DNA from: Aporrectodea caliginosa
Taxonomy: Eukaryota; Annelida; Clitellata; Crassiclitellata; Lumbricidae
NCBI GenBank assembly: GCA_020284085.1
Contig: JACEVL010000146.1
Location: 490,723 to 554,722 of the forward strand
Direction: 5' to 3'
Length of the DNA: 64,000 nucleotides
The notes under the pieces were generated by a model. It did not search any database and was not told the origin of the DNA. It worked only from the letters and a program-made list of their open reading frames with translations. Position 1 is the stretch's first letter, and the number at the start of each line of letters is the position of its first letter. Of the stretch, positions 18,921 to 30,345 are shown one piece after another. A program made the position numbers and the translations under genes.

Positions 18921-19932
18921 TCATCTCGAGTTTACACCCAAGCACGTTGACGGAAAGAATCCCGAGTAAAGTCCGAGTCCGGCACCGGCGGGGTTGTCGG
19001 CGCCCTTGAGGAAGGTATTGGCGAACATTCCGTGCGCCGAACGTCCCTCCGGAATGTAGGACGACAGATTGTACGGTAGAAACATCGAGGGGTTGTAGGC
19101 GGGCCACGTCATGGCGTCGGGAAAGGCCGTGGGACGAAGACCGTCGTGAATATAGAACGGGTGTTTCGATGGGGGAAGATAGTCGGAGGTGTCGTTTTCC
19201 ATCTTCCGCTTTCCGGATGGGATGGTGGGATCGGAGGCTTCACGTCCGGGCTGTGACTCCGCCTGGAAGGAATAGTTCGTGCGTTTCATCCAAGGGAAGT
19301 TGAACGCCTGCTCTGCGGTGCTCGAAGCGGCGGAGTCGAGGGAGTCTTTCGTCGGCGAGCGTAGGCAGTTCGGGGTGGTCATGTCGGAGGAAGGAGCAGT
19401 CCAGCCGTAGGAGCAGGACGAGGGGTTGGCGGCGAAGGGAACGGGCCAGACGTAGGGGTTGGAGTAGTACGCGGGCAGCTGTGGCGCCGTCATCATCGGG
19501 TAGTAGGGCGAGCCGAAAGAGGGGAAGAGGAACGAGGGATCGGAAGGGACCAACCGGGTTGGATCGACGACCCCGCCGCCCGGTAAGGAATTCTTGCCAG
19601 AGGACATCGCGGGGTTCAGCTGGCTACAGCTGGGTCTGTCCGCGGAGGACGAGCAGGCGACGGAGTTCAAGGTCGAGGACTTCTTTGATTTGTCGTGAGG
19701 GGTTAGCTTGCATGCGTTGTTGGCGTCTGGGTGATTCGGTTGGTCTGTCCCCTGCGATGGGGTATGACCCCAGTGGCTGGGGTCAGAGGAGGTCGATGGT
19801 CTGATGCAGGAGGAGACAGTCTTCTTCTGTCCGTTGATGTTGGATGGATTCGATTCTATGACATCTCCCTTGCTACCCATTTCCGGTTTTCGATGTTCGT
19901 TGCCCTGAGAACCGCGGAGACCGAACTGCTCC
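18921..19932 (-). CDS. SAND-domain protein, exon 3 (C-terminal 336 codons)
   Basis: The acceptor TTGTTCTTTTCTTAG ends at 19933. The exon starts G|GAG CAG TTC, completing an AA|G lysine codon split with exon 2 (phase 2). The frame runs 336 further codons to TGA at 18921-18923. The sequence is Ser/Pro/Asn-rich at first, then aromatic and proline-rich (FLFPSFGSPYYPMMTAPQLP, NPYVWPVPFA), then a basic SGKRKM stretch that could be a nuclear signal, then DYLPPSKHPF and a C-terminal region rich in Pro, Tyr and Phe. I see no cysteine-rich MYND finger. Conservation of the open frame over 1 kb, together with matching splice phase, argues for a real exon. The function is unknown; an activation or interaction region would fit a transcription factor. 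Confidence 0.8.
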
Positions 19933-20671
19933 CTAAGAAAAGAACAATCACAACATCGTCAATTGCAAGTTTGTATCAAGACACCTATTATAATCGTACA
20001 TTTTTATAGTGCCACTCGTAAATTTGCCGCCAGTCAACAGAAACTCCTCAACGTCAAACCACAATCGAAAAGAATGGTTTTCAAAAGCTTGTGGAAAAGG
20101 GGCGAAGAAAGATCAAGCGGTTCATTATGGAGGTTGCTAGGTAACCTATTCCAGAGCGAAGTTTTTATGGAGCAATGTTGAATTTCGAGCTACAGGGACA
20201 ACCATTAATAGCTATCTGACTGATGTGAACAAGTGTGTTTTAGGATAGTTTGAAAATTGTTGCTGCACAGAGTCAAAGGCAGCGCATACAAGATCAAGCG
20301 CAGTGGCAGACTGGCCCAGAAAGCTCCACTCAGCCTTTAATTCACTAGGTGGCATTGGTAAAATGAGCAGTAGCCAGAAGAAAAACAACTCCTTTCCTCA
20401 ATTCCTAGCAAGCAGCCAATGCATTAACACAATGGACAGACACTGTTTTGATTGACAGCTGTCAGCTGACTCCAGTCACTGTGTGTGAATGGATTAACCC
20501 GTTGTAACTATTATCACTAGTGCAACGAATGTTACTAGTGTCAAAGTACCTTTAAACGAAATAAATAAATTGTAAAAAAATTAATAAATTTTATAAAATT
20601 ATCACAGTTACTTTAAGACCGACATGCATTCTAACTAAAGCTAAATTTTAGCAAGTAAGATCGTCAATTAC
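19933..20671 (-). other. Intron 2 of the SAND gene
   Basis: The donor GCAAA|GTAATT is at 20671-20670 and the acceptor CTTAG is at 19933. GTGCCACTCGTAAATTTGCC at 20011 and TGGAGGTTGCTAGGTAACCT at 20128 look like retroposon fragments. It contains no exon. Confidence 0.7.
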
Positions 20672-21135
20672 TTTGCACAGTCGTCGCCTTCGTCCGTCTT
20701 TTTCTTGGCCTTGAGCTTCGCGTCCGATGCATCGGGCGACGTTTTCCTCATCTCCATCCCTACGCTCCCTCCCTGGGGACTGCAGCTGCTGGCCAGGGGG
20801 TTGTACCCCTCGAACCTCAGACCCCCGTTGACCATCGCCGTACCGTACAGGCCCTTGTCACACGAAGACATATACCTGGCTCCATCTGGCGAATGGCCGG
20901 GCAGACACTGTTCCGTGAGCGGCCGCTGTGCCTTCGCCGGCGAGTCCATCAAACCGTCCCTCAGTTTATCATTCGAATCGCCCGGAATACGGAAAAACCG
21001 TCGGTCGCCCAGATCGTTGACTGATTCGGAGGATTTGAGTTTTGAAGCGTCCGTTACGAAGCTGTTTTCTCCACGCAGCGTCCCAGCGGCCATCTTGGCT
21101 TCATCGCCGACGATATACTTGGACACGTCTTTCGT
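20672..21135 (-). CDS. SAND-domain protein, exon 2 (central ~155 codons)
   Basis: The acceptor TTTGCTTTGTTAG ends at 21136, and the exon begins in phase 0 with ACG AAA GAC GTG (TKDVSKYIVG). It ends GGC GAC GAC TGT GCA AA before GTAATT, phase 2. Reading through would meet TAA at once, so splicing is needed. The length of 464 bp (154 codons plus 2 bases) fits both neighbours. The product is hydrophilic, with acidic and basic patches, a DRRFFRIPGDSNDKL segment and a C-terminal LKAKKKTDEGDD run. I recognise no domain. Confidence 0.75.
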
Positions 21136-21253
21136 CTAACAAAGCAAACAAACTCAAGTTTAAAACAAAGGAACGGTAACTCAACTTTAAAAACACATTA
21201 TACGATTTAATATTTTGATAATTGTCAGGACATATTTTGTGTTTCAGTAGCGG

Positions 21254-21375
21254 CGTGAAATTGCGGCTACGTTTTGAGCGATTGCAGACTGAAATTTCAC
21301 TCATCATTCGGTAGGTGGCGACGCTGCCTATGCAAAGCGCCATCTAGCGAATGCAAAGGTAAATTTCACTGCTTT
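21254..21375. other. Hairpin-forming sequence in intron 1, MITE-like
   Basis: CATTCGGTAGGTGGCG (about 21306) pairs with CGCCATCTAGCGAATG (about 21338) over 16 bp with two mismatches, around a 17-nt loop. GTGAAATT near 21255 and AAATTTCAC near 21362 add an outer inverted pair. The core CATTCGCTAGATGG also occurs in the TTAA MITE at about 17907. It may be a small MITE or a structured intronic element. Confidence 0.45.
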
Positions 21376-21484
21376 TCAGAAATTTTCAGAAAACTTCGTT
21401 ATTTTCAATCATGTTACTTCTCATGAGCCATTGCAGAGACAGACAGGTATATTTCAAGGGTTAATCCAAGCAACTTGTCCGTGT

Positions 21485-21645
21485 TTCAGACAGACAGACA
21501 GACAGACACACAGACAGACAGACAAGATACAGACAGACATAAACATACAGACAGACAGACATACATACATACATACATACATACATACATACATACATAC
21601 ATACATGCAGAGACAGACAGACCCAGACAGACAGACAAGACAGAG
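21485..21645 (+). repeat. (GACA)n and (CATA)n microsatellites
   Basis: GACA units, then about ten CATA units, then GACA again. All reading frames across it are repeat translations. Confidence 0.95.
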
Positions 21646-21840
21646 CGTATGATGGCCTCACTATCGTCGGCGGCACTTCTTATCGGGGAGGGGCTCGAGA
21701 GGGTGCGTTGTCGGCCTGCCGCCCGATAAAGGGGCCGCCGCCGATAGGCAGGCAGCGTCGGCACTCTAACAGACGGAGAGGGAGGCAAGAGACCGGGACA
21801 GCTAGTAAACACCACCGCTATCTCCGATTCTCCACCGCCA
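21646..21840. promoter_or_regulatory. GC-rich non-repetitive island in intron 1
   Basis: A CpG-rich stretch with repeated GATAA/TTATC-type cores (CTTATCGGGG, CCCGATAAAGG, CCGATAGG). Clustered GATA-type motifs are compatible with a regulatory element. This is inference; no promoter element is diagnostic. Confidence 0.3.
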
Positions 21841-21872
21841 GCTCGTCTGTCTGTCTCTGTCTGTATCTATCA

Positions 21873-21906
<34 letters not shown>

Positions 21907-22365
21907 TTGTCTGCCTGTCTGTCTGTCTGTCTGTCTGTACATTTGTCTACATCTCCCGCGCGAACTCTGAGCTTCCCTCTGCGTCTTTCTCGCTGTCTCT
22001 CAAAAACTCCGCCTGTGTCGCTCTGTATGTCTGTTTCTGTCTTCGTCTCTCTCCGTCCGTCTGTCTGTGTCTGTCTTCGGCTCTTGTCCTCCCACTCGAG
22101 CGATAATCGCAGACAGAGGTGACTATAAAAACCGGACCCGGCGCACGAACCCACCCACCACCCACCCACCGCCGTCTCCTTCACCACACACACAACCCCC
22201 TCACCTCCCTCTCGCCCTCTCTCCCTCACCAGGCGACGATCGAACCCGAACGCCAGATAACGCCACCGCACCAGAACGACACCAAGCGGCGGCGGCGGCG
22301 TTGGTGGTAGCTGCGGTCCCTGATGTGGAGGGAATTTCTATAGAACGCATCAGACCCGATCCCTT
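21841..22365. repeat. (GTCT)n array followed by a CpG/CA-rich island
   Basis: GTCT units fill most of 21841-22080. The rest (22085-22365) contains GAGCGATAATCGCAGAC, a CCCACC run, and a GGCGGCGGCGGCG run. It has no coding support. Confidence 0.75.
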
Positions 22366-22730
22366 CCAGGGTTTATGGACGGATTGATGGATGAATGAAA
22401 GGATGGATGGATGGATGAAAAGATAGATGGTTGGATGGATAGAAGGAAGGCTAGAGGGGTGGAGGAATGGTGGAAACGATGGATTGATGGAGAGATAGAT
22501 GGTGGGATGAAATGATAGATTTATGGATGGAGGATGGATGGATGGATGAATGAAAGGATAGATGGACGGATAGATGGAAGGATGGATAGATGGACAGGTG
22601 TATAGATGGAAGAATGGATATATGGATGGACGGATGGATAGGTGAAGATATGATGGATGGATGGAAAGAGGTTGATGGATAGATTAAATAATAGATTGAT
22701 GGATGGAGTGTGGATGCTCCTCCTCCTTCT
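22366..22730 (+). repeat. (GGAT)n degenerate array
   Basis: Interrupted GGAT/GATG/GAAT units span the interval. It is simple sequence only. Confidence 0.9.
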
Positions 22731-23038
22731 TTTCCTCCATTTCCTCCTTCTCCTACTGATCCATTCCGTCCATCTCTCGTTGTAGATCAGATTCAATCCT
22801 TTACTCCTTCTCAACTTCCCAACCTCCTTCCTTCCTTAAATACTCGTGTGCTGACTGGTTAAAACAACCTGCCTTCAAACATCAACGGTAGCGATTCAAG
22901 TCTTCCATGTATGTAATTGTAATTACAATGTACATGTATGTGTGTATGTATGTATGTATATATGTATATATGTATGCATGAGAACACTTAATATAGCTCA
23001 TTTTTAAGTTACTCACAAAGGCATTATATCATCGCTCG

Positions 23039-23190
23039 AATTCGTAATTATAAACTTCGAATTTTTAAACCGCTACGTAAAAGCCAATCGCAGATGGGCA
23101 CCAGCTTATTCACGAGCGCTGCGTCGTATCAGAGGGGTTGTCGAGAGATACGAAGTCGAGGCATAAGTCCGGTTCCAGAAGACCATGGAC
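23039..23190 (+). repeat. Dispersed repeat family E copy
   Basis: AATTCGTAATTATAAACTTC, then ACCGCTACGTAAAAGCCAAT, GGGCACCAGCTTATTCACGA and GCGCTGCGTCGTATCAGAGG follow the family order. Confidence 0.7.
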
Positions 23191-23934
23191 AAAAGGATGC
23201 AGAGGAGAGGAGGATTGGATGGATCAGGATAGGGATCACACTGGATCGGGATCGGGACAGGTTGGCCGCCTTTACGTTCAACTGCGGCGCTACGTGATAT
23301 CGCAACAAAGAGGGTTGCCACCCCTCGAACGGAGGGTGCAGTGCAAGAGAAGAATATTCACACCCTACACCTGTTGATCCTGTTCCTCAGCCCTGTTTCA
23401 CCCCATACCATGCAGGGTCATGTGGGGCCAGTCAAAGTGGCAGAAAATCACCCGGACCCTAACTAAGCTTACATATCCGGATAGGAATACACACAAATTA
23501 TACATATCATAAAGACATAAACCATGAGTGTGTGCGTGGGTGTGCGGATATATTATATGCATGAAATATACACCTCCTCCCTCCCTCCCTCCTCCTCTCT
23601 CCGTGTTCTATAATTATATAAATAAAATCTACTTATTATACGCACATTATATCCAGGAAGCGCAACTTTAAGAGTACAATTCTGAGTTTAACTGTTAAAT
23701 ATAAATATATACACATATATGTAGTATTAATCTATATATTTATATACATATATATATAGTATTAATATATATTTTATATATATATACACACACAAGTATA
23801 TGTGTATGAAAACTACTAGAAATTATAATCCGAAAGAAGCAACCGTAATTCATCTCTAATTCTCTATACCGCGCAACATCTACATCGCTTGGCTATACTT
23901 GAAAATGTCCCTCTGCCACCTCTTTCTGGTCTCT

Positions 23935-24075
23935 GGCAATTGAACTGGGAACTTCTCTTGACCATCACTGGACAACCCCTCTGATACCACGCAGCGCTCG
24001 TGAATAAGCTGGTGCCCCCGCGCTTAGCTTTCGAGTAGTCTAAGAAATTTGACGATTACGATTATGAATTACTCT
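23935..24075 (-). repeat. Dispersed repeat family E copy, inverted
   Basis: The minus strand reads AATCGTAATCGTC, CTCGAAAGCTAAGCG, GCACCAGCTTATTCACGAG and CGCTGCGTGGTATCAGAGGG. Confidence 0.75.
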
Positions 24076-24263
24076 CATGCTACCTCTCTTTATACAGCTT
24101 CATATGTTAACTTTTTACGGCTCTGGCTCAGATGTGAGGTTAGATTTCTGAACAAGGATTCGAGACCTCACACAAGGCGCGAACATATTTTCCACTTTAA
24201 AATTCACTTACATATAATTATATAATACAGCAAAAGTGTGTTGTAGTAATTCAGGTTGTTAGA

Positions 24264-24333
24264 TTTGTGTGTGTGTGTGTGTGTGTGTTCTGTCCGTCTC
24301 TGTTTCTGTCTCTCCTTCTGTGTGTGTGTGTGT

Positions 24334-24365
<32 letters not shown>

Positions 24366-24366
24366 T
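24264..24366 (+). repeat. (GT)n microsatellite
   Basis: Two GT runs are separated by a TCTG-rich piece, about 60 bp from the exon 1 donor on the genomic plus side. Confidence 0.95.
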
Positions 24367-24428
24367 TGTGTCATTGTCTCTGCCTTACATATACAGTGTT
24401 TCTGAGGCTACTCCTTGTCTCTGCTTAC

Positions 24429-24851
24429 CTGTGAGCACTGTCCGCAGTTGCACCTCAGAGGTGTCGTCGTAAGAATTCCCTTTGAGATGAGCACCTTCAG
24501 ACTCTTTCCATGGTGTTTGATCGACCGCTTCCAGTCCTTGGCCGTCTCCCTTCCGCTGATATACTGGAACTCGTTGGGGGTCAGCCAGGCGTTCTCGAAC
24601 AACACGCAAGTCCCCTTGCTACCCAGCTGGAGCCGACTCATGTACAGAGCCGCCTGGTTCTGGCCGCAGGTCACTTCAAGCATCAGTTCCTCCGAATCAA
24701 CACCACCTCCACCTGGAGCTCCCTTCGTAAGGGCGTCCTTCATGGTAACTCCAGGTCGCTTCGGCGAGTTCTTCTGCCCGTCTTCCGGCTTCGACGCTAT
24801 CGCGGCAACTTCCTTGATGGGCATGGCAAGCTGGCTCGCCAAGTCGAGCAT
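24429..24851 (-). CDS. SAND-domain protein, exon 1 (DEAF-1-like SAND domain)
   Basis: The ORF starts at ATG 24851-24849, directly preceded by an in-frame TAA. Met10 has a better Kozak context (TTGCCATGC), so either may be used. The exon encodes 141 residues and ends CTCACAG|GTAAGC, a strong donor in phase 0. Residues about 55-139 form a SAND domain: MLEVTCGQNQAALYMSRL, KGTCVLFENAWLTPNEF, SGRETAKDWKRSIKHHGKSL with the DNA-contacting KDWK at 105-108, and the zinc-type C134-x-C136-x2-C139 end. The pattern is closer to DEAF-1 than to GMEB or AIRE/SP100. Known SAND proteins of this class bind DNA and regulate transcription in the nucleus. Joined with exons at 21135-20672 and 19932-18921, the product is about 632 residues. 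The order and phase of all three exons agree. DEAF-1 normally also has a MYND finger, not seen here. Confidence 0.9.
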
Positions 24852-25798
24852 TTATGATCGAGAGAGAGAGATTGGAAGCTCGTTTCGACCGTCGCCGCTT
24901 GTCTGTCTGTGTATCTCCGTCTGTTCCTCTCTCCGTCTGCCTGTCTGTCGCTCTTGACTCAACTGGTGGTGCGAAGTGCCCGCTTCTCGGCTCGCCTCAA
25001 CGTGGCAAGCGAGGCGTCTATATCTCCGGCGGCGGCGGCGGCGGCGAGGCTCACCTGTTGGGGCAGACGAGATCGATGGCGGCGGTGACGTGAACGAGAT
25101 TAATTCGCCCGCCAGTCATGCACGCTCGACGGCGACAGGTAGTATGCCTCACGTAGGTCTCTGTCTCCCCCTCTGTTTGTCTGTCTCTGTGATATCCGCA
25201 GACCAATCGTTCTATAAACGCCGTTCAGCTCCGCAATTACGCTCGTGCGTAAAACCGTGTGTGTGTCTCTCCGTCTCGCTGTATACGTCTACGTCTGTTC
25301 CTGTGTCTCTCCGTCTCGCTGTATACGTCTATCTGCGTTCGGCTGCCTCTCTGTTACGGCGCACACTCGCAAACTATACACGCACCGCTTCGCGCACTCA
25401 CAACCTCTCGGCTCGACGCTTCGAACTCGTCTGATAGCCGCGCGGGTTCGTCAGCCGATCCTCGCTCGGTCGGAGGGAGGGTACCGACGGGACAATTAAC
25501 CCAAGCCCTCCCTCCTCTCCCTCTCTCTCTCTCTGGCTGCCTCCCACTCTCCCCCTTCTCTCTCTCGACCCCTGGGGCGCGAGCGGGACAATAATCCGAG
25601 CGCTGTGTGGAGGCGCAGAAGGAGCCGGGCCGCGGCGGCGTCGGCGGCGGCGATCAAATTCAAACGAGATTGGTCGCGGCACGTTGCTCTCCCGCCCGGC
25701 AGATGTTTGGCAAGCGTTTGTCGAGTATTTGCCCGCCACTCGCTTATCCGTCTCAAAAGAAGACGCCGCCGCTCCCGCCGACAACGAAGGGACCGAGG

Positions 25799-25829
<31 letters not shown>

Positions 25830-25950
25830 CGACGCTTTTAGGAGGGCAGGCCGAAGACGGACCGACGGACGGAGAGAGCGACGCTGCGGCCTTCTTTATC
25901 CGTGCCATCGACCGTGGCGGCACGATCAACCCCTGCCTTCGCTTGCTTTG
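24852..25950 (-). promoter_or_regulatory. CpG-rich 5' region and likely promoter of the SAND gene
   Basis: Upstream of the start codon the sequence is CpG-rich with GGCGGCGGCGGC runs (25028-25050 and 25799-25831), interrupted by GTCT and CTCT repeats. GACGTGAACGAGATTAATTC (25086) holds TGACGT and ATTA cores. No TATA box can be assigned. A CpG island promoter is plausible but the transcription start is not defined. Confidence 0.4.
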
Positions 25951-26820
25951 TATATGCGTGTCTGTTCCTTTGTATGTGTGTATGGATGGTTGTGTTTTGT
26001 TTCCGGATGTGTTTGTATCTCTCGGTAGCTTCTGATTGTGTGTGTTGTGTGTCTTCGTATCTCTCTCAACCTCGTTTTTGTCTGTTTGTTTGTTTGTCTT
26101 CGTATTTCTCTCAACCTGCTCTTTGTCTCTCTCTGTCTCTGTCTCTCTCTGTCTCTCTGTGTTTGTTTGTGTGGGTTTGCGGCTGTCTGTGTGTCTCTCG
26201 ACTTCCGTTTTGTCTCTGTGCGTCATTGTGTATGTCTGTGTATCTGTCTGTGTGCTCCCGGCTGTCTGCATCTCTCAACCTACTCTTTGACCGTGTGTTT
26301 GTCTTTATGTTATGTGTATATGTCTGTCTGACTGTATGCATATATCTCTCTCCTTCTCTCCTTCCTTTGTGTTTGTGTGTCTCTCCCACTGTCTCCTCCC
26401 CTAAACTTCATCCTTTCGTCTCGTTCTCTGTCCCTCTCTTTGTGTGCCTATTTCTATCTCCAATTCCGTTGCCTTATTACCTAGCCCTCTCCCCACGTCG
26501 TCTGTCTGTCTGTCGCTTTGTTTCTGTCTGTGTGTGCCTGCCGTCTCTGTCTGTCTGTCTGTCTCTTTGTTTGTCTCTGTGTTTCTGTCTATTTCTTTCA
26601 ATCTCTATCTATCTCTGTCTTTCTCTCCCCCTCCATCCGTCCGTCCATCTATCTCCCTGATCGCTGTCTCTATGTGTCTCTGTCTATGTCTCGTCTCTGT
26701 CTGCCTGTCTCTGTCTCTGTCTCTCTCTCTGTTTGTCTATCTCTCTGCCTGTCTGTCCGTGTCTCTGTCTGCCTCTGTCTCTGTCTGCCTCTGTCTCTCC
26801 CCCCTCCCCTCTTCCTCTCC
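25951..26820 (+). repeat. Polypyrimidine TCTG/TCTC microsatellite field
   Basis: Interleaved TGTC, TCTG, TCTC and GTTT units run for almost 900 bp. Long open frames on both strands are artefacts of the repeat (Cys/Leu/Ser/Val or Arg/Glu/Thr-rich). Confidence 0.95.
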
Positions 26821-27369
26821 TCTAACAAACGCCCGACCGACCGACCGTCCGACGGATCGACCGTCTCCTCAACGGTCGTCTTAAGCGCCGTCGTCGTCGC
26901 TGCGTCTTTGTTGGTAGCTTGAAAGGACCTTCCTCTCTCCCTCTCCCCTCTCTCCTCTCTCCCCACCCTTCGCCTCCGTCGACGAAGACCTCCCCATCCA
27001 CCTCCCCTCCCCCTCCATCCGTCCGTCCATTTGTTTGTCCCTCATTAATTCCGTCCGTCCTTCCCTTCCTCAGTCCTTCCATTCGTCCATTCTTTTGTCC
27101 GTCCTTCCATCCATTCAGTTTTTCGTCCGTCCTTCCATTCATCCTTCCTTCCATTCGTTTATCCGTCACTTCCTGCCGTCTGTCGATTCGTCCGTCCATC
27201 CGCCGGTCCATCCTTCTTCTCCACCCTTCCATTTTCCATCCTTCCTTCTTCTCCACCCTTCCGTCATTTTCCGTCCTTCCTCCCAACGCGGCGGTGACAT
27301 CGGCGATCGCTTTTACGCCGCAATATGCGGTCTACGGTGACGGCGCGGGGGAAGAGTTCTGACGGTGAC
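26821..27369. repeat. CpG-rich edge followed by (TCCG/TTCC)n array and a second CpG-rich edge
   Basis: 26821-26935 is CpG-rich (CCGACCGACCGACC, then GTCGTCGTCGCTGCG). 26936-27280 is TCC-based repeat. 27281-27369 is CpG-rich (ACGCCGCAATATGCGG). No gene is seen. Confidence 0.8.
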
Positions 27370-27479
27370 AGACCGACAGACAGACACACAGGCACATACA
27401 AAGAGACTCAGACACACACAATGAGACACACAGAGACAGATGCACAGAGACAAATACAGGGAGAGACGGAGGCATATAT

Positions 27480-27576
<97 letters not shown>

Positions 27577-27770
27577 GAGAGAGATATATAGACAGACAGA
27601 CAGACAGACAGATAGACATATAGACAGACAGAGACAGAGACACACACAGACACAGACAGACATAGACAGAGACAGAGACAGGGACAGAGACAGAGACACA
27701 TACAGAGCGAGACAGACAGATAAACAGAGACAGAGATACACAGACAGAGAGACAGAGACAGAACATCAGC
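27370..27770 (+). repeat. (GACA)n and (GA)n microsatellite block
   Basis: An almost pure GA run of about 100 bp at 27481-27585 is flanked by GACA/CACA units. Slippage and collapsed assembly are likely in such runs. Confidence 0.95.
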
Positions 27771-28320
27771 GGCCGGGGGTGGGTGGTGAGTGGGAGCGAC
27801 AGAGAAGCGGCGGCGTCGGCGTCGGCGGTGTGGTGGTGGTGGGAGTGAGGCGGCGGCGGTGGCGTCGGCAACGGATGTATATCGCTCGGCAGCGTTTATT
27901 GATTGCGACGCCCGGCTGCAAATCAACGCGTCGCCCCCTGTTCGTCTCTTCGCCCGCCGCCGTTCTCATCGGCAGAGGGAGAACGGACGGACGACCGACG
28001 AACGGGCGGGCGAGAGGAGGAAGGCACGGGCGGGATTGACGGAGATATTTCGACGACGACGTTGGTCGACGACGGGCAATTGCTTTGGGTGGGCGATGGA
28101 CGGAGGAACGGCGGGCGGATGAGAGGAGAGGTCAGGCGGACGGACGGACGGACCGAGGAGACGGTGAAGGCGAAGGGAGCCGATGGACGGACGGTTGGTC
28201 GGTTGGTTGGTAAGGCGGGTAATATGTTGAGACGAATTGATGGAGGAGGCGGCTGGAGAAGGATTTCTCTGGAGCAGAAATAATGGGCAAATATCGGATC
28301 GCTCTTCCAACGCATCTTCG
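27771..28320. promoter_or_regulatory. GC-rich non-repetitive island
   Basis: CpG-dense sequence with GGCGTCGGCGTCGGCGG and (GGAC)n stretches. It embeds GCGTTTATTGATTGCGACG (about 27889) and GGCTGCAAATCAACGCG, homeodomain/PBX-type cores. No exon is supported. It is listed as a possible CpG island or regulatory element. Confidence 0.3.
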
Positions 28321-28477
28321 ACGGTCGAAGATGTCTGTCTGTATGCCTCTGTCTGCATCCCTCTGTCTGAGTCTCTGTCTGCCTGGCTCTCTCTGTCTGT
28401 CTCTCTCTGTCTCTGTCTGTCCCTGTCTGTCTCTTTCTTTCTTTTTTCTTTCTTTTTTTCTTTTTTCTTTCTTTTTT

Positions 28478-28508
<31 letters not shown>

Positions 28509-28700
28509 CTCTCTGTCTCTCAGTTCGTCTGGCAACCTCCTTGTTTCTGTGTATGTGTTTTTTGGTGTTTTCTTGTTTTTTGGCTTTCCTAGATAGGATG
28601 TTTTCGTCTGAGCAATTATCGATCTGCTGATCGATAGATAAATCGAATCAATAACTGATCGATCAATCCGTCCATATACCCATACGTCCTATCATCTACT
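28321..28700 (+). repeat. (GTCT)n and (TTTC)n array
   Basis: GTCT/TCTC units pass into TTTC units (28430-28510). CTCAGTTCGTCTGGCAACCT then CCTTGTTTCTGTGTAT at 28519 recurs at 28754, so a roughly 235-bp segment was duplicated. Confidence 0.85.
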
Positions 28701-29960
28701 TATCTATGCATCCATTTCTTTCTTCTTTCTTTCTTTCTTTATCTCTCTTTCTCTCAGTTCGTCTGGCAACCTCCTTGTTTCTGTGTATTCATTCATTCAT
28801 CCATCTATCCAGCCAGCCAGCCATCTTTCTATCCTGCCATACGTTCATCTATCTGTTCACATGGATCAACTATCCATTCATCTGGTCATCCATTCATATA
28901 AACATCCATCCGTTCACTCATTCTTCTGTCCATCTATCCATTGAATCATTCATCTTTTCATCCATCTATCTATCTATCCATCTCTTCATCCGTCCCTCCA
29001 TCCATCCATTCATCCTAACAAACAGACATGTATCTTTCCAAACCATCATCCGTCTGTCAATTCGTCCTTCCTTCCTTTCTTCCTTCCTTCCTTCCTTCCT
29101 TCCTTCCTTCCTTCCTTCCTTCCTTCCATTTCTTTCCTTCCTTTCTTCCTTCCTTCCTTCCTTCCTTCCTTCCTTCCTTCCTTCCTTCCTTCCTTCCTTC
29201 CTTATTTCTTTCCTTCCTTTCTTCCTTCCTGACTTCATTATTTCTTTCCTTCATTCTTTCTTTCCTTTCTTCCTTCCTCTTCCTTCCTTCCTTTCTTCCT
29301 TCCTTCTTTCCTTCCTTCCTCTTCCTTCCTTCCTTCCTTCCTTCCTTCCTTCCTTCCTTCCTTCCTTCCTTCCTTCCTTCCTTCCTTCCTTCCTTCCTTC
29401 CTTCCTTCCTTCCTTCCTTCCTTCCTTCCTTCCTTCCTTCCTTCCTTCCTTCCTTCCTTCCTTCTTTCTTTTCTTCTTTCTTTCTTTCTTCCTTCCTTCC
29501 TCCTTCCTTCCTCCTTCCTTCTTGTCTTCTTTTTGTCCAGCCATTTCAAAGACAAAAGATATAGCAACATTGCCAACCAAACCGAGACAGAGAAAAGAGA
29601 CAAAACACAGAGTTAGACCGACACAAAGATAACAAGGACGGATAGAAAGAAACACCGATAGACATACAAACAAACACACAGATCGACAGACAGACGTGGC
29701 TCTATATCTCGTCTTTGTGACCCGTCTGCCTTTGCCAATTTATCTGTCGTGTCTTTGTATGCCTTGCTGTCAGCTTGTCTATCCCTTCATTTGCCTCTGC
29801 CTGTTGCTGCGTCTCTGTCTCTCCCTCTCTGTTTCTCTGTCCTTCTACGTCGACCTGTCTCAATTAGCCCAGGGTGTCGCTGACGACACGTGCTCGGCAC
29901 GACCTGTCTCCCTTTGGATGGAACCAGTCAGGAGAGGGGATTGAGGAGTGGCATTTGACG
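28701..29960 (+). repeat. (TTCC)n and (ATCC)n block
   Basis: CATC/ATCC units (28790-29030) are followed by TTCC, nearly pure from 29320 to 29462. 29533-29960 is low-complexity flank (AGACAAAAGATATAGCAACA, then GTCTCT). No gene is present; all long frames here are repeat translations. Confidence 0.95.
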
Positions 29961-29969
29961 GAGGGAAGG

Positions 29970-30345
29970 CGGAAGGATCGACAGAAGGCGGGAGAGAAGG
30001 AAAGTAGGAAGCAGGGAAGACGAGGTAAGGGAAGGGAAGGTGGAAGGATCGACAGAAGAAGGCTGGAGGGAAGAAAAGTAGGAAGGAGGGAAGACTGGAT
30101 AAGGGAAGGGAAGGTGGAAGGATCGACAGAAGGCTGGCTGGAGGGAAGAAAGTAGGAAGGAGGGAAGACTGGATAAGGGAAGGGAAGGTGGAAGGATCGA
30201 CAGAAGAAGGCTGGAGGGAAGAAAAGTAGGAAGGAGGGAAGACTGGGTAAGGGAAGGGAAGGTGGAAGGATCGACAGAAGAAGGCTGGAGGGAAGAAAAG
30301 TAGGAAGCAGGGAAGACTGGGTAAGGGAAGGAAATGAGAAGGATG
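29970..30345 (+). repeat. 74-bp minisatellite, five copies
   Basis: AGGATCGACAGAAG recurs at 29974, 30045, 30119, 30193 and 30267, spacing 71 then 74 bp three times. Each unit also holds GGCTGGAGGGAAGAAA and AGACTGGRTAAGGGAAGG. Confidence 0.9.

Larger units (their letters stand above)
21136..24428 (-). other. Intron 1 of the SAND gene (3.3 kb)
   Basis: It holds a hairpin (21305-21353), microsatellites, two GC-rich islands and two family E repeats, listed separately. 22731-23038 and 23191-23934 show only AT-rich simple sequence and ATAT/GTAT runs. I see no alternative exon. Confidence 0.65.
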
